Shown: positions 16,932-25,592 of the stretch, piece by piece
Layout of the letters: each line of letters starts with the position of its first letter
Position numbering within the stretch: the stretch's first letter is position 1
Assembly: GCA_023230855.1 (NCBI GenBank)
Contig: JALNWQ010000007.1
Coordinates: 124,001-188,000, forward strand
DNA from: Solirubrobacteraceae bacterium
GTDB taxonomy: Bacteria; Actinomycetota; Thermoleophilia; Solirubrobacterales; Solirubrobacteraceae
DNA: 64,000 nucleotides
Direction: 5' to 3'
Translations under genes and position numbers: made by a program
The notes under the pieces: model-generated
What the model was told of the DNA's origin: nothing
Databases searched by the model: none
Seen by the model: the letters and a program-made list of their open reading frames with translations, nothing else

Positions 16932-18554
16932 TCAGGCGCCGGGACGCATGCGCCGGAGCCAGCCGCCGATCGCGTCGGCGATCGGGTCATCCGGGCCCAG
17001 GCGGGCGAGCTCGGGGTCGACCTCGGCCGCGAACCGCCGCAGCGCGTCGGCGAGCGGACGCTCGGCGGGGCTCAGCGCCCCGTCGAAGGTCGGGTCGAGC
17101 AGGTGGCCGAGCGGATCGACGGCGAGCATGCCGAGCGCGTCGAGGACGATCTCGAGCCGACGGGCGGCGGGCGCCGTCCCCGGCCGTCCCGGGCCGTCCT
17201 CGTCCCGCCGGGTCGGCACGACGTCGAGCTCGCCGCGCCACAGGTCGGCGGCGACGGTGTGGCGGGACGGCGACAGGCTCGTCGCGTACGGCCCGTGGTC
17301 GCCGCGGACCGACTCGGTGGCGGCGACGGCGCGCCGCACGTCGTGGGCGATCCGGTGGAACGTCTCGTCGCTCAGGCCGAACCCGACGAAGAGCATGTGC
17401 CGGGTGAGGAGCAGCGCCTGGACGATCCCCGCCAGGGCGTTGCGCTCCGCGCCGAACCGCAGGTAGTCCTCGCGGGTGAGGACGACGCCCCGCAGGCGAC
17501 CGTCGCGCACCGTGCCGTGGAGCTTCACGATCCACCGGTCCGCGCCGGCCGACCCGTCGAACGGCAGCACCGCGACCCGGCCCGCCCCCGCATCCCGCCA
17601 CGCCCGCTCGAACAGCTCGTCCCAGTTCGTCGTCGCCGCCTCGGCCACCGGGAGCGACGCGAGCATCTGGTGCTGCAGCGCCACTCGGGGCGCCCGGGAG
17701 ATGCGGTGCAGGAGGATCCGCTCGAGCTCGCCGGCGCCGAGCCGCGTCTGGATGAGCGCCGCCCGGTCGCGCAGGTCGAGCCGGCCGAGCGCCTCGCGGT
17801 CGCCCTCCATCCCGGCCTCGGCGATGAGCTCGTCCAGCAGGCCGACCCACGACGGCAGGCCGGCGCCCATGCTCACCCCGGCCCCGACGAACGGGACGAG
17901 CCGACCGGCCCGCGCGTGGGCGGCCAGCCGTCGGGCGTGCGCGACGAGGTCCTCGCCGACCCGGCGGACGAAGGTCGCCTCGGCCCCGGCGGCCCGACGG
18001 GCGCGCTGGGCGGCGGCGTAGTGCTCGTGGTCGAAGCACACGAGCGCGACGTCCGCGCCGCCGGCGGCGGAGTCGCGCAGGTGCCGGTGGACGGCGGTGA
18101 GCTGACCGGCGAGCACCGCGCCGCGGACGTCGCGTCCTCCCCCGCCGCCGACCCCGACCGTCGGCAGGGCGACCAACGGCCGCGGTCGCGGGAGCTCGAG
18201 GACGCCGGTCGGCCGCTCCGTCGCCGCGCCGACGACCCGCTCCAGGTGACCGACCGCCCTGACGGCCGCGGCCGCGCACGCCGCGACGTCGCCGTGCGCC
18301 GCGCCGGTGTCGCAGGCGACGATCCCCGGACCGTGACGGTCGGGCGCCCGGAGGACGGCGAACCCGTCCGCCCGCACCGCGTCGCGGGCGACGTCGTCGA
18401 GGCGGCCACCACCGTCGCCGCGCCCGACCGCCCGCAGGGCGGGGACCCACGGGTCGGTGACGCTGCCGTCGCGGTCGGTCGGCAGGGCCCAGGCGTCGCA
18501 GTGCAGGGCGGTGAGGTCGCCCCGGGTGACGAAGAGGTGCCGGGCGTCCGTCAT
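16932..18554 (-). CDS. Macro-like domain fused to SIR2-like (SIR2_2) domain
   Basis: A 540-residue soluble protein from ATG 18554. Residues 213-400 match the SIR2_2 family used in several NAD-consuming defence systems: FVGAGVSMGAGLPSW at 222-236 (NAD-binding loop), ATTNWDELFERA near 307-318, KLHGTV at 344-349 with the catalytic-type His, VVLTREDYLRFG, and MLFVGFGLSDETF near 387-399. Residues 8-185 resemble a divergent macro domain: VTRGDLTALHCDAWALP at the start, LVALPTVGVGGGGGR (glycine loop) and DVALVCFDHEHYAAA at the end. The macro assignment is weaker than the SIR2 one. Predicted chemistry is NAD or ADP-ribose binding or hydrolysis; role unproven. It starts 12 bases after scpB ends and may be co-transcribed. 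Confidence 0.7.
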   Translation of the reverse strand: MTDARHLFVTRGDLTALHCDAWALPTDRDGSVTDPWVPALRAVGRGDGGGRLDDVARDAVRADGFAVLRAPDRHGPGIVACDTGAAHGDVAACAAAAVRAVGHLERVVGAATERPTGVLELPRPRPLVALPTVGVGGGGGRDVRGAVLAGQLTAVHRHLRDSAAGGADVALVCFDHEHYAAAQRARRAAGAEATFVRRVGEDLVAHARRLAAHARAGRLVPFVGAGVSMGAGLPSWVGLLDELIAEAGMEGDREALGRLDLRDRAALIQTRLGAGELERILLHRISRAPRVALQHQMLASLPVAEAATTNWDELFERAWRDAGAGRVAVLPFDGSAGADRWIVKLHGTVRDGRLRGVVLTREDYLRFGAERNALAGIVQALLLTRHMLFVGFGLSDETFHRIAHDVRRAVAATESVRGDHGPYATSLSPSRHTVAADLWRGELDVVPTRRDEDGPGRPGTAPAARRLEIVLDALGMLAVDPLGHLLDPTFDGALSPAERPLADALRRFAAEVDPELARLGPDDPIADAIGGWLRRMRPGA

Positions 18555-18566
18555 GCCTGCGCGGCG

Positions 18567-19388
18567 TCAGCCGTCCCCGTCGTCGGGCGCGCCCGACCGA
18601 TCGACCCGCGTCAACGCGTCCAGGTCGCTCGGCGGCCGTGCGTCGGGGTCGTCGCCCGTGGTCGCGTCGCCCCCGCCGCGCGCGTCGCCGGCCCGCATGA
18701 GCCGCTCGCGCAGGCCCTCGGTCTCCTCGGGCGAGGGGTCCCATGCGGCGGGATCGGGCAGATCGGCGAGCGCGTCGAGGCCGAACAGCTTGAGGAACAG
18801 GCTCGTGGTGCGGTACAGCACCGCGCCGAACTGCGACCGGCCGGCCTCCTCGATCATGCCGCGCTCGACGAGCGTCGCGCACGCCGAGTCGGCCGCGACG
18901 CCACGGATCCGCGTGATCTCGGGCCGGCTCACCGGCTGCAGGTAGGCGACGATCGCGAGCGTCTCCGCCTGGGCCGGGGTGAGCGGCGGGGTCCGGGGCG
19001 CGGTGAGCAGGCGCCGCGCGGCCGGCTCGGTCTCGGGCGCGGTCGCGAGGGCGAGGCCACCGGCCACCTCGCGCAGCAGCAGGCCGCGGCGGCCGGGCGC
19101 GTACGCGGCGCGGAGCTCGTCGAGGGCAGGGGCGAGCTCGTCGGGCTCGACGTCGCAGGCGGCGGCGATCCGGTCGACCGCGACGGGGTCGGACGAGAGG
19201 AACAGCAACGCCTCGACCTGCGACGCCAGGCCGGACTGCCCCGGGGCGGGCGCGGTCGCGGCGGCGTCGTCGGTCGCGAGCGCGTCGTCGGCCGTGATCG
19301 CGTCGTCGGCCGTGATCGCGTCGTCGGCCGTGATCGCGTCGTGGGTCGTGACCGCGTCGTCCGACCCGTCAGGCGTCGGCCCGGTCAT
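18567..19388 (-). CDS. scpB: Segregation and condensation protein B
   Basis: A 273-residue protein. The conserved core (residues about 55-205) has the paired winged helices of ScpB: SQVEALLFLSSDPVAVDRIA, then ETLAIVAYLQPVSRPEITRIRG and GRSQFGAVLYRTTSLFLKLFG. ScpB dimers bind ScpA and SMC in the bacterial condensin. The first 45 residues are an acidic extension with a repeated ITADDA motif, encoded by an 18-bp tandem repeat, and the last 50 residues are an unstructured Asp/Gly-rich tail. Its ATG overlaps the scpA stop. Confidence 0.92.
   Translation of the reverse strand: MTGPTPDGSDDAVTTHDAITADDAITADDAITADDALATDDAAATAPAPGQSGLASQVEALLFLSSDPVAVDRIAAACDVEPDELAPALDELRAAYAPGRRGLLLREVAGGLALATAPETEPAARRLLTAPRTPPLTPAQAETLAIVAYLQPVSRPEITRIRGVAADSACATLVERGMIEEAGRSQFGAVLYRTTSLFLKLFGLDALADLPDPAAWDPSPEETEGLRERLMRAGDARGGGDATTGDDPDARPPSDLDALTRVDRSGAPDDGDG
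19282..19353. repeat. 18-bp tandem repeat inside scpB
   Basis: Three identical 18-base units (19282-19299, 19300-19317, 19318-19335) and a diverged fourth to 19353. The unit is in frame and encodes ITADDA, giving an acidic low-complexity N-terminus. Confidence 0.9.
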
Positions 19389-20158
19389 GCGACGCTGCGC
19401 GCCGACCAGCGCGCCGCTCCGGGGGCGAGGCCCTCGACGTGGATCTCGGCGAACGGCCGCTCCTGCGTCCAGTCCGCCTCGCCCTGCTTGTAGAGCTCCA
19501 GCAACGCCCAGAGCGTGACGGCGACCGTCGTCGTGTCGGCCCCGGCGACCGCGTCGCTGAACGTGAACGAGCCCCGCCGCAGCAGCGACCGCAGGTGCGC
19601 CAGGCGCTCCGGCAGCGACACGCGGTTGAGCGTCACGTGGTGCAGATCGACGCGGGCGGGCATCCGCAGCAGCCCCCCGAGCGCCTTGCCGAGCCGCGCC
19701 GGGGCGTGGACGGCGATCGCGTCCTCCTCGGTGAACCGCCGCAGGTGGACGGGCAGCGGGGCCTGCCGGTAGCGGATCCCGTCCTCGTGGCCGAGCCGCT
19801 CGGCGAGGTGCTCGGCGGCGGTGCGGTAGCGGCGCGCCTGGAGCATCCGCTGCAGCAGCTCCTCGGCGGCCTCCTCCGGCGCCAGGTCCTCGAGCTCGTC
19901 GCTCTCCTCGCGCGGGAGCAGGAGCCGCGACTTGAGCTCCAGCAGCGCGGCGATGAGGACGAGGAACTCCGTCGCGACCTCGAGGTCGAGCTCGCCGCGG
20001 GACTCGAGGTGGTCGAGGTAGCTCAGGACGACGTCGGCGAGGTCGACCTCGAGCAGGTCGACCTCCTCCTTCAGGACGAGGGTGAGCAGCAGGTCGAACG
20101 GCCCGCTGAACACCTCCAGGTCGAGCTCGAGACCCGCGACGTACGCGGTCGCGCGCAT
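19385..20158 (-). CDS. scpA: Segregation and condensation protein A (kleisin)
   Basis: A 257-residue kleisin. The N-terminal SMC-neck-binding helix region reads VFSGPFDLLLTLVLKEEVDLLEV, followed by LATEFLV-type helices (EVATEFLVLIAALLELKSR), an acidic linker, and a C-terminal winged helix (VTLWALLELYKQGEADWTQ) that caps the SMC head. It links SMC heads and recruits ScpB during chromosome segregation. ATG 20158 lies seven bases after TACCGT, with no Shine-Dalgarno sequence, so it is likely leaderless and heads an scpA-scpB-SIR2 transcript. Confidence 0.93.
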   Translation of the reverse strand: MRATAYVAGLELDLEVFSGPFDLLLTLVLKEEVDLLEVDLADVVLSYLDHLESRGELDLEVATEFLVLIAALLELKSRLLLPREESDELEDLAPEEAAEELLQRMLQARRYRTAAEHLAERLGHEDGIRYRQAPLPVHLRRFTEEDAIAVHAPARLGKALGGLLRMPARVDLHHVTLNRVSLPERLAHLRSLLRRGSFTFSDAVAGADTTTVAVTLWALLELYKQGEADWTQERPFAEIHVEGLAPGAARWSARSVA

Positions 20159-20165
20159 CGGGTGA

Positions 20166-20171
20166 ACGGTA
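20166..20171 (-). promoter_or_regulatory. Leaderless -10 for scpA
   Basis: TACCGT on the minus strand, seven bases before ATG 20158. Confidence 0.45.
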
Positions 20172-20237
20172 GCGACCGACGCGGTCGAGACCGCCCCCGC
20201 GTCGCCGCACGCCGGAGCGGCGCCGATCGCGGAGGCG

Positions 20238-21272
20238 TCAGGCCCGCGGGCCGACGCCCATCGCCTCGCGCACCTCGGCGAGCACCGGGCCCGCGATCGC
20301 GCGGGCCTTGGCGGCGCCGACGGCGAGCGCGCGCTCGATCGCGTCCTCGTCGTGTCGCAGCTCGGCGTAACGCTCCTGGATCGGGCCGAGCATCGCGACG
20401 ACCGCTTCGGCGGTCGCGACCTTCAGGTCTCCGTAGCCGCGGGCGTCGGCGAGGTCCTCCACGACCTGCTCCGGCGTGCGATCGGTCGTGGCCGCCAGCA
20501 GCTCGACGAGGTTCGTCACCCCGGGCTTGTCCGGGCCGATCCGGATCTCGTTGTCGGAGTCGGTGACCGCCCGCTTGAGCTTCTTCGTGATCGTCTTCGC
20601 GTCGTCGAGGAGGTAGAGCGTGCCCTCGATCGACCCGGACGACGTCGACATCTTGCGCTCGGGGGCCTGGAGGTCCATGACCCGCGCGGCGACGGTGGGG
20701 TACACGCCCTCGGGGACCCTCAGCACCTCGCGGCCGCTGCCGGGCGTCCCGTCGCCGCCGCCGAAGCGGGCGTTGAACCGCAGCGCGATGTCGCGCATGA
20801 GCTCGATGTGCTGACGCTGGTCGTCGCCGACCGGCACCCGGTCGGCGCGGAACGCCAGGACGTCGGCGGCCATGAGGACCGGATAGAGGAAGAGCCCGGC
20901 GGAGACGAGCTCGCGCTGCTGCGCCGACTTCTCCTTGAACTGGTGCATCCGGTTGAGGTCGCCGTGGGCGGTGACCGCGGTGAGCAGCCACGTCAGCTCG
21001 GGGACCTCGGGCACGTCACCCTGGCGGTAGAGGATGCAGCGGTCGGGGTCGAGGCCCGCCGCGAGGAGCAGCGCGACGGTGTCGTACGTCCGGTCGCGCA
21101 GCTCACGCGGGTCGTAGGCGACGGTCGTGGCGTGCAGGTCGACGACGCAGAAGATCGCCTCGGCCCCGGCGGCCTCGGCCTCCTCCTGCCCGGTGACGTA
21201 GTGCCGGATCGCGCCCAGGTGGTTGCCCAGGTGCTTGCGGCCGGTGGGCTGGATGCCGGAGTAGATGCGCAC
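20238..21272 (-). CDS. trpS: Tryptophanyl-tRNA synthetase
   Basis: A 344-residue class I aminoacyl-tRNA synthetase from GTG 21272. The HIGH-type motif is HLGN at 14-17, preceded by the family opening IYSGIQPTG. The KMSKS motif reads KMSTS at 207-211. LVSAGLFLYPVLMAADVL and GDDQRQHIELMRDIA are typical TrpS blocks. It charges tRNA-Trp in the cytoplasm. TAGCCT nine bases before the GTG suggests leaderless expression. Confidence 0.95.
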   Translation of the reverse strand: MRIYSGIQPTGRKHLGNHLGAIRHYVTGQEEAEAAGAEAIFCVVDLHATTVAYDPRELRDRTYDTVALLLAAGLDPDRCILYRQGDVPEVPELTWLLTAVTAHGDLNRMHQFKEKSAQQRELVSAGLFLYPVLMAADVLAFRADRVPVGDDQRQHIELMRDIALRFNARFGGGDGTPGSGREVLRVPEGVYPTVAARVMDLQAPERKMSTSSGSIEGTLYLLDDAKTITKKLKRAVTDSDNEIRIGPDKPGVTNLVELLAATTDRTPEQVVEDLADARGYGDLKVATAEAVVAMLGPIQERYAELRHDEDAIERALAVGAAKARAIAGPVLAEVREAMGVGPRA

Positions 21273-21281
21273 GGGACCCGG

Positions 21282-21287
21282 AGGCTA
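21282..21287 (-). promoter_or_regulatory. Leaderless -10 for trpS
   Basis: TAGCCT on the minus strand, nine bases before GTG 21272. Confidence 0.4.
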
Positions 21288-21336
21288 CCGCCGGGGGACG
21301 TTCGTCCGCCGTTCCCGGGACGACCCGGTCACGCGA

Positions 21337-21342
21337 TACCGT
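21337..21342 (+). promoter_or_regulatory. Leaderless -10 for universal stress protein gene
   Basis: TACCGT six bases before GTG 21349. It lies about 50 bases from the divergent trpS promoter element. Confidence 0.45.
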
Positions 21343-21348
21343 GGCCCT

Positions 21349-22272
21349 GTGTTCCAGAGGATCCTCGTCGGCGTCGATCACGGACCGGGATCGGCGGACG
21401 CCCTGCGCCTCGCCGCGGACCTCGCGGCGCTCGATCCCGCGACGGGCCTGACGCTCGTCCACGCCTACGCGCCGTCGCCGGGCCGCTTCGGCCGGCGTGG
21501 CAAGGCCGAGGAGCTCGACAACGCGCTCCACGGCGAGGGCATGAAGCTCCTGGAGGGCCTGCGCGACACGCTGCCGGACGCCGTCCGCGACCGCGCCGAG
21601 CTGCTGTCGGTCCCCGTGGCGTCCGCCGCGTACGCGTTGCACGACCTGGCGGAGGGGACCGAGGCGGACCTCATCGTCATCGGCCCCGCCCAGCACGGGC
21701 CGGTCGGACGGCTGCTCCTCGGCAGCGACAGCACCGGCATCGTCCACGGCGCCCCGTGCCCGGTGGCGATCCCCCCGCGCGAGCACGACCGCCACGCCCA
21801 CTCCGCCGACGCGACCCGGGCGATCTCCCCGATCGGCGTCGGCTACGACGGGTCCGGCGTGTCGGAGGACGCGCTGACGCTCGCGACCGGCCTCGCCCGC
21901 GCCAAGGGCAGCCGGCTCGAGGTCATCGGCGCGACCGGCCTGCCGGTCTGGCCCACCGTGGGCCTGCCGGACGGTCCGGTCCCCGCGGCGGTGCTCGACC
22001 CGCGCGAGATCGAGGAGCTCGCGCGCGAGAGCGTGGAGGCCCGGGTCGCCGAGATCGACGACGACGTCCGGGCGGACGCCGTCGTGCTCGTCGGCGACCC
22101 CGCCGAGTCGCTCATCGACCGGTCGTCCGAGCTGCACCTGCTCGTCGTCGGATCGCGCGACTTCGGGCCGGTCCGTCACGTCATCCTCGGCAGCGTCTCG
22201 CGACGGGTGCTGGACCGGGCCGAGTGCCCGGTGATCGTCGTGCCGCGCGGGGCGCATCGCGACGAGGGTTGA
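21349..22272 (+). CDS. Tandem-domain universal stress protein
   Basis: A 307-residue protein from GTG 21349 with two UspA domains (about 1-142 and 152-302). Each ends in an ATP-binding-type loop: GPAQHGPVGRLLLGSDS in the first and GSRDFGPVRHVILGSVS in the second, followed by APCPVAI and AECPVIV. Tandem Usp proteins of actinobacteria bind ATP and respond to starvation, hypoxia or redox stress. It is a single gene, with a strong palindrome 16 bases after its stop. Confidence 0.88.
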   Translation: MFQRILVGVDHGPGSADALRLAADLAALDPATGLTLVHAYAPSPGRFGRRGKAEELDNALHGEGMKLLEGLRDTLPDAVRDRAELLSVPVASAAYALHDLAEGTEADLIVIGPAQHGPVGRLLLGSDSTGIVHGAPCPVAIPPREHDRHAHSADATRAISPIGVGYDGSGVSEDALTLATGLARAKGSRLEVIGATGLPVWPTVGLPDGPVPAAVLDPREIEELARESVEARVAEIDDDVRADAVVLVGDPAESLIDRSSELHLLVVGSRDFGPVRHVILGSVSRRVLDRAECPVIVVPRGAHRDEG

Positions 22273-22288
22273 CGCACGACGGCCGGAC

Positions 22289-22314
22289 CGGCCGCCGGGG
22301 CGCCCCGGCGGCCG
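22289..22314 (+). terminator. Perfect 26-bp palindrome after the universal stress gene
   Basis: Thirteen-base arms (22289-22301 and 22302-22314) with no loop and no T-run. This style of GC-only hairpin recurs after other genes in this window. Confidence 0.6.
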
Positions 22315-22381
22315 CCCGCCGACCCGCGCACGCCGGGCCGGCCGTGCCCGGCGTGGTGACCGCTCCCGTCCGGACGATCGC

Positions 22382-22387
22382 TAGCGT
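22382..22387 (+). promoter_or_regulatory. Leaderless -10 for aldo/keto reductase gene
   Basis: TAGCGT six bases before ATG 22394. Confidence 0.45.
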
Positions 22388-22393
22388 GGCCCC

Positions 22394-23338
22394 ATGCCGC
22401 GCATCGCCGACACCGACCTCGACGTCTTCCCGCTGAACCTCGGCGGCAACGTCTTCGGCTGGACCGCGGACGAGCCCACGTCGTTCGCGATCCTCGACGC
22501 CTACGCGGACGCCGGCGGGAACTTCATCGACACCGCCGACTCGTACTCGGCCTGGCTGCCGGGCCACGTCGGCGGCGAGTCCGAGGCGATCATCGGCCGG
22601 TGGCTCGCCCGTCGTGGTCGCCGCGACGACGTCGTCATCGCCACCAAGGTCTTCGGCAAGCCCGACCGTCGGGGCCTGTCGGCGGCGAACATCGCCGCCG
22701 CGGCCGACGAGTCGCTGCGACGCCTCGGCACCGACCACATCGACCTGTACTACGCGCACTACGACGATCCGGACGTGCCGCTCGAGGAGTCGCTCGCCGC
22801 GTTCGACGCGCTGGTCCGCGCCGGCAAGGTCCGCCACGTCGCCGCGTCCAACCACGCGCCCGAGCGCCTGGCCGAGGCGCTGGCCGTATCGGACCGCGAG
22901 GGCCTGGCCCGGTACGTCGCGCTGCAGCCGCACTACAACCTCGTCGAGCGCGCCGCCTACGAGGGGCCGCTGCGCGACGTCGTCGCCCGCGAGGGCCTCG
23001 CGACGCTGCCGTACTACGCGCTCGCCAAGGGATTCCTCACCGGCAAGTACCGGGACGGGGCCGCCGCCGACGGCCCGCGTGCGCCGGGGGCCCTCGCCTA
23101 CCTCGACGACCGTGGCCGGGCGGTCCTCGACGCGCTCGACGTCACCGCGGGGGCGCACGGCACGTCGGTGACCGCGGTGGCGATCGCGTGGCTCGCGGCC
23201 CAGCCCACCGTCGTCGCCCCGATCGCGAGCGCCCGCACCGTCGAGCAGCTCGGCGCGCTCCTCGACGGCGCCCGGCTGCGCCTCGACGAGGCGGACCTGC
23301 GGCGGCTCGACGCGGCGTCGGAGCCACGCCCGGCCTGA
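22394..23338 (+). CDS. Aldo/keto reductase
   Basis: A 314-residue TIM-barrel NADPH reductase. The catalytic tetrad is visible: Asp and Tyr in FIDTADSYSAW (residues 45-55), Lys in VIATKVFG, His in DLYYAHYDD. The NADPH-binding C-terminal end reads PIASARTVEQL. The family acts on aldehydes or ketones of many substrates; the beta-subunit/YdhF-like style does not fix one. It is monocistronic and converges with the MMPL transporter gene. Confidence 0.88.
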   Translation: MPRIADTDLDVFPLNLGGNVFGWTADEPTSFAILDAYADAGGNFIDTADSYSAWLPGHVGGESEAIIGRWLARRGRRDDVVIATKVFGKPDRRGLSAANIAAAADESLRRLGTDHIDLYYAHYDDPDVPLEESLAAFDALVRAGKVRHVAASNHAPERLAEALAVSDREGLARYVALQPHYNLVERAAYEGPLRDVVAREGLATLPYYALAKGFLTGKYRDGAAADGPRAPGALAYLDDRGRAVLDALDVTAGAHGTSVTAVAIAWLAAQPTVVAPIASARTVEQLGALLDGARLRLDEADLRRLDAASEPRPA

Positions 23339-23420
23339 CGGCGTCGCGGCGGCCCCGCCCCGTGGGTCCCACGCCGCTCCCACCCGCCGGCGCCCGGGTC
23401 GCCCCGCCGGTCGGTGGCCG

Positions 23421-25547
23421 TCAGCGCCCCCGGGCGGCGCGCCGCTCCCTGCGCCGCGCGACCCACGCCGGCTCCCACCAGTTGAGGTCCCCGAACAGGG
23501 TGACCAACGCGGGCACCACGAGCGCGCGCACGATCGTGGCGTCGAGGATGATGCCCGCCGCCAGGCCGGTGGCGAGGATCCGCAGCTCGGTGCTCGGCGC
23601 CGCCGCCATCGCCACGAACGCGAGGAACAGGATGAGCGCGGCGGTGGTGACGAGCTTGCCGGTGTGGCCCAGGCCCCGGACGATCGCGTCGTCGGTGTCG
23701 CCGCTCTCGTCGTACTCCTCCCGCACGCGGCTGAGGATGAACACCTCGTAGTCCATCGACAGGCCGTAGAGGAACGCGAAGATCGCCAACGGCACCCAGG
23801 TCGTGATCGCTCCGGTACCGGGGACCCCGCCGATGAGGTCCGACCCCAGGCCCTCCTGCCAGACGAGGACGACGATGCCGAACGAGGATCCGACCGACAG
23901 GACGTTGAGGAGGACCGCCTTGATCGGCAGCACCCAGGATCGCAACGCCCGCGCGAGCAGCGCAAAGGTCACGAGCGCGATGAGCGCCAGCATGATCGGG
24001 AACGACGCGTAGATCGCCTCGGTCAGGTCACGGTCCTGGGCCGCCGGGCCGCCCACCCCGATCCCGTCCCCGTCGATCCGGTCCCGCAGCGCGTCGATCG
24101 TCGTGCGGCCCTCGTCGGACGCCGAGTCCCCCTGCGGCAGGGCGAGCACGATCCGGGACCCGTCCCGCGACCAGGCGTCCCCGTCGACGGCGACGACCGC
24201 ACGCACGCCGTCGATGCCGCGCAGCCGTTCGGCGGTCCCCTCGACGCGGTCCGCCGGGACGACGACCTCGATCGGGGTGAGCGCCCCCGCCCCGAGCCCG
24301 TCGCGCTCGAGCTGCTGCAGCGCCGTGCGGGCCTGGCCGCCGGACGACAGCGCGTCGACGCTCGGATCGCCCGGGCGCATCGTCGTGGCCACCGCCGCCA
24401 GGGCGATGAGCAGCGCGAGCCCCGCGGCGGCCGCCCACCAGCGCCGGCGCACGACGAACGCCGACCACCGGTACCAGCCGCGACCCCGTTCCGGCTCGCT
24501 CCCTCCCGCGTGCCGGCGCGCCCACCGTCGATCGATCCGCTCACCGACCGCGGAGAGCAGCACCGGCAGCACCGTGAGCGACGCGAGCACCGACACCACC
24601 GGGATGAGCAGCCCGCCGAACCCGATCGAGCGGATGAACGGCACCGGCACCACGACGAGCGCCAGCAGGCCGATGCCGACGGTCACCCCGCTGACGGCGA
24701 CGGCGCGACCGGCGGTGCGCATCGCGATCCGCACCGCGTCGTCCCCGGTGCGTCCCCGCGCGCGCTCCTCCCGCCAACGGAAGACGACGAGCAACGAGTA
24801 GTCGATCGCGACCCCCAGGCCGATGAGCGCCACGAGGAACTGCACGACGAACGACACGTCGGTCAGCAGCGTCAGGCCGCGCAGCAGCAGGAAGGTCGTG
24901 AGGATCGACACGCCCGCGACCACGAGCGGCACGAGCGCCAGGGCCGACCCGAACGCCCACGCCAGGACGATCATCGCCCCCAGGCCGCCGACCACCGTCT
25001 CGGCCAGCAGGCCGATGCCTCCCCCACCACCGTCGTCGGTGAGCGCCTCGATCCCGGTGACCCGCAGCGGGGCTCCGCCGACGGTGGCCTGCGACGCGAC
25101 CCGCCGCACGGCGGCGAGCGCCTCGGGGTTCTCGTCCGGCGACGGCCGGCCGAGCGGTGGGAAGACGAGCGCGAACGTGCTGCGACCGTCGGAGCCGTCG
25201 AACGCCCCGCCCGGCGCGTCGAGCGTCGACGCGATCCGGGCCCGCGGCACCGCGTCGGCGATCTCCTCGAGCGCCGTGCGCAGGTCGGACCGGACCCCAC
25301 GGTCGGTGACGCGGGCGTCGCCGTCGGGGGTCGCGACGACGACGATCGGGGCGATGAGCCCGCCGTTGCCGAACGTGCCGACGATCCGGCCGTTGGCGTC
25401 GAACGCCGGCCGTCCCGGGGCGTCGAAGGTCCGCGAGAGGGCGTCGTTGATCCCCGCCGCCGCCCCGGCGCCGGCGAGGGTCAGGAGGATCCAGACGGCC
25501 GCGACCACCCGCCGGTGGCGGAGGACGACGTCGGTCAGGCGGGGCAC
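23421..25547 (-). CDS. MMPL/RND-family membrane transporter
   Basis: A 708-residue protein from GTG 25547 with about twelve membrane helices in two halves, each opening with one helix and a large external loop. MMPL signatures are LIGLGVAIDYSLLVVFRWRE (first half) and FLYGLSMDYEVFILSRVREE (second half), both with the Asp-Tyr pair that carries protons. Mycobacterial MmpL proteins export lipids or siderophores; actinobacterial relatives also export drugs. The cargo is not evident. The SRPBCC gene upstream is 45 bases away on the same strand. Confidence 0.88.
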   Translation of the reverse strand: MPRLTDVVLRHRRVVAAVWILLTLAGAGAAAGINDALSRTFDAPGRPAFDANGRIVGTFGNGGLIAPIVVVATPDGDARVTDRGVRSDLRTALEEIADAVPRARIASTLDAPGGAFDGSDGRSTFALVFPPLGRPSPDENPEALAAVRRVASQATVGGAPLRVTGIEALTDDGGGGGIGLLAETVVGGLGAMIVLAWAFGSALALVPLVVAGVSILTTFLLLRGLTLLTDVSFVVQFLVALIGLGVAIDYSLLVVFRWREERARGRTGDDAVRIAMRTAGRAVAVSGVTVGIGLLALVVVPVPFIRSIGFGGLLIPVVSVLASLTVLPVLLSAVGERIDRRWARRHAGGSEPERGRGWYRWSAFVVRRRWWAAAAGLALLIALAAVATTMRPGDPSVDALSSGGQARTALQQLERDGLGAGALTPIEVVVPADRVEGTAERLRGIDGVRAVVAVDGDAWSRDGSRIVLALPQGDSASDEGRTTIDALRDRIDGDGIGVGGPAAQDRDLTEAIYASFPIMLALIALVTFALLARALRSWVLPIKAVLLNVLSVGSSFGIVVLVWQEGLGSDLIGGVPGTGAITTWVPLAIFAFLYGLSMDYEVFILSRVREEYDESGDTDDAIVRGLGHTGKLVTTAALILFLAFVAMAAAPSTELRILATGLAAGIILDATIVRALVVPALVTLFGDLNWWEPAWVARRRERRAARGR

Positions 25548-25592
25548 GGAGGTCGGTGGCGGGGCGCGGTCCGGGTCAGGGGCGCGGCCGGG

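Noticed and set aside
19282..19353. Short regular repeats that could suggest a CRISPR array.
   Set aside because: The units are head to tail without spacers, in frame inside scpB, and have no cas genes nearby.
23336..23423. A 7-bp inverted repeat spanning the gap between the aldo/keto reductase and transporter genes.
   Set aside because: The arms include both stop codons and enclose a 74-base loop, so it is probably coincidence.
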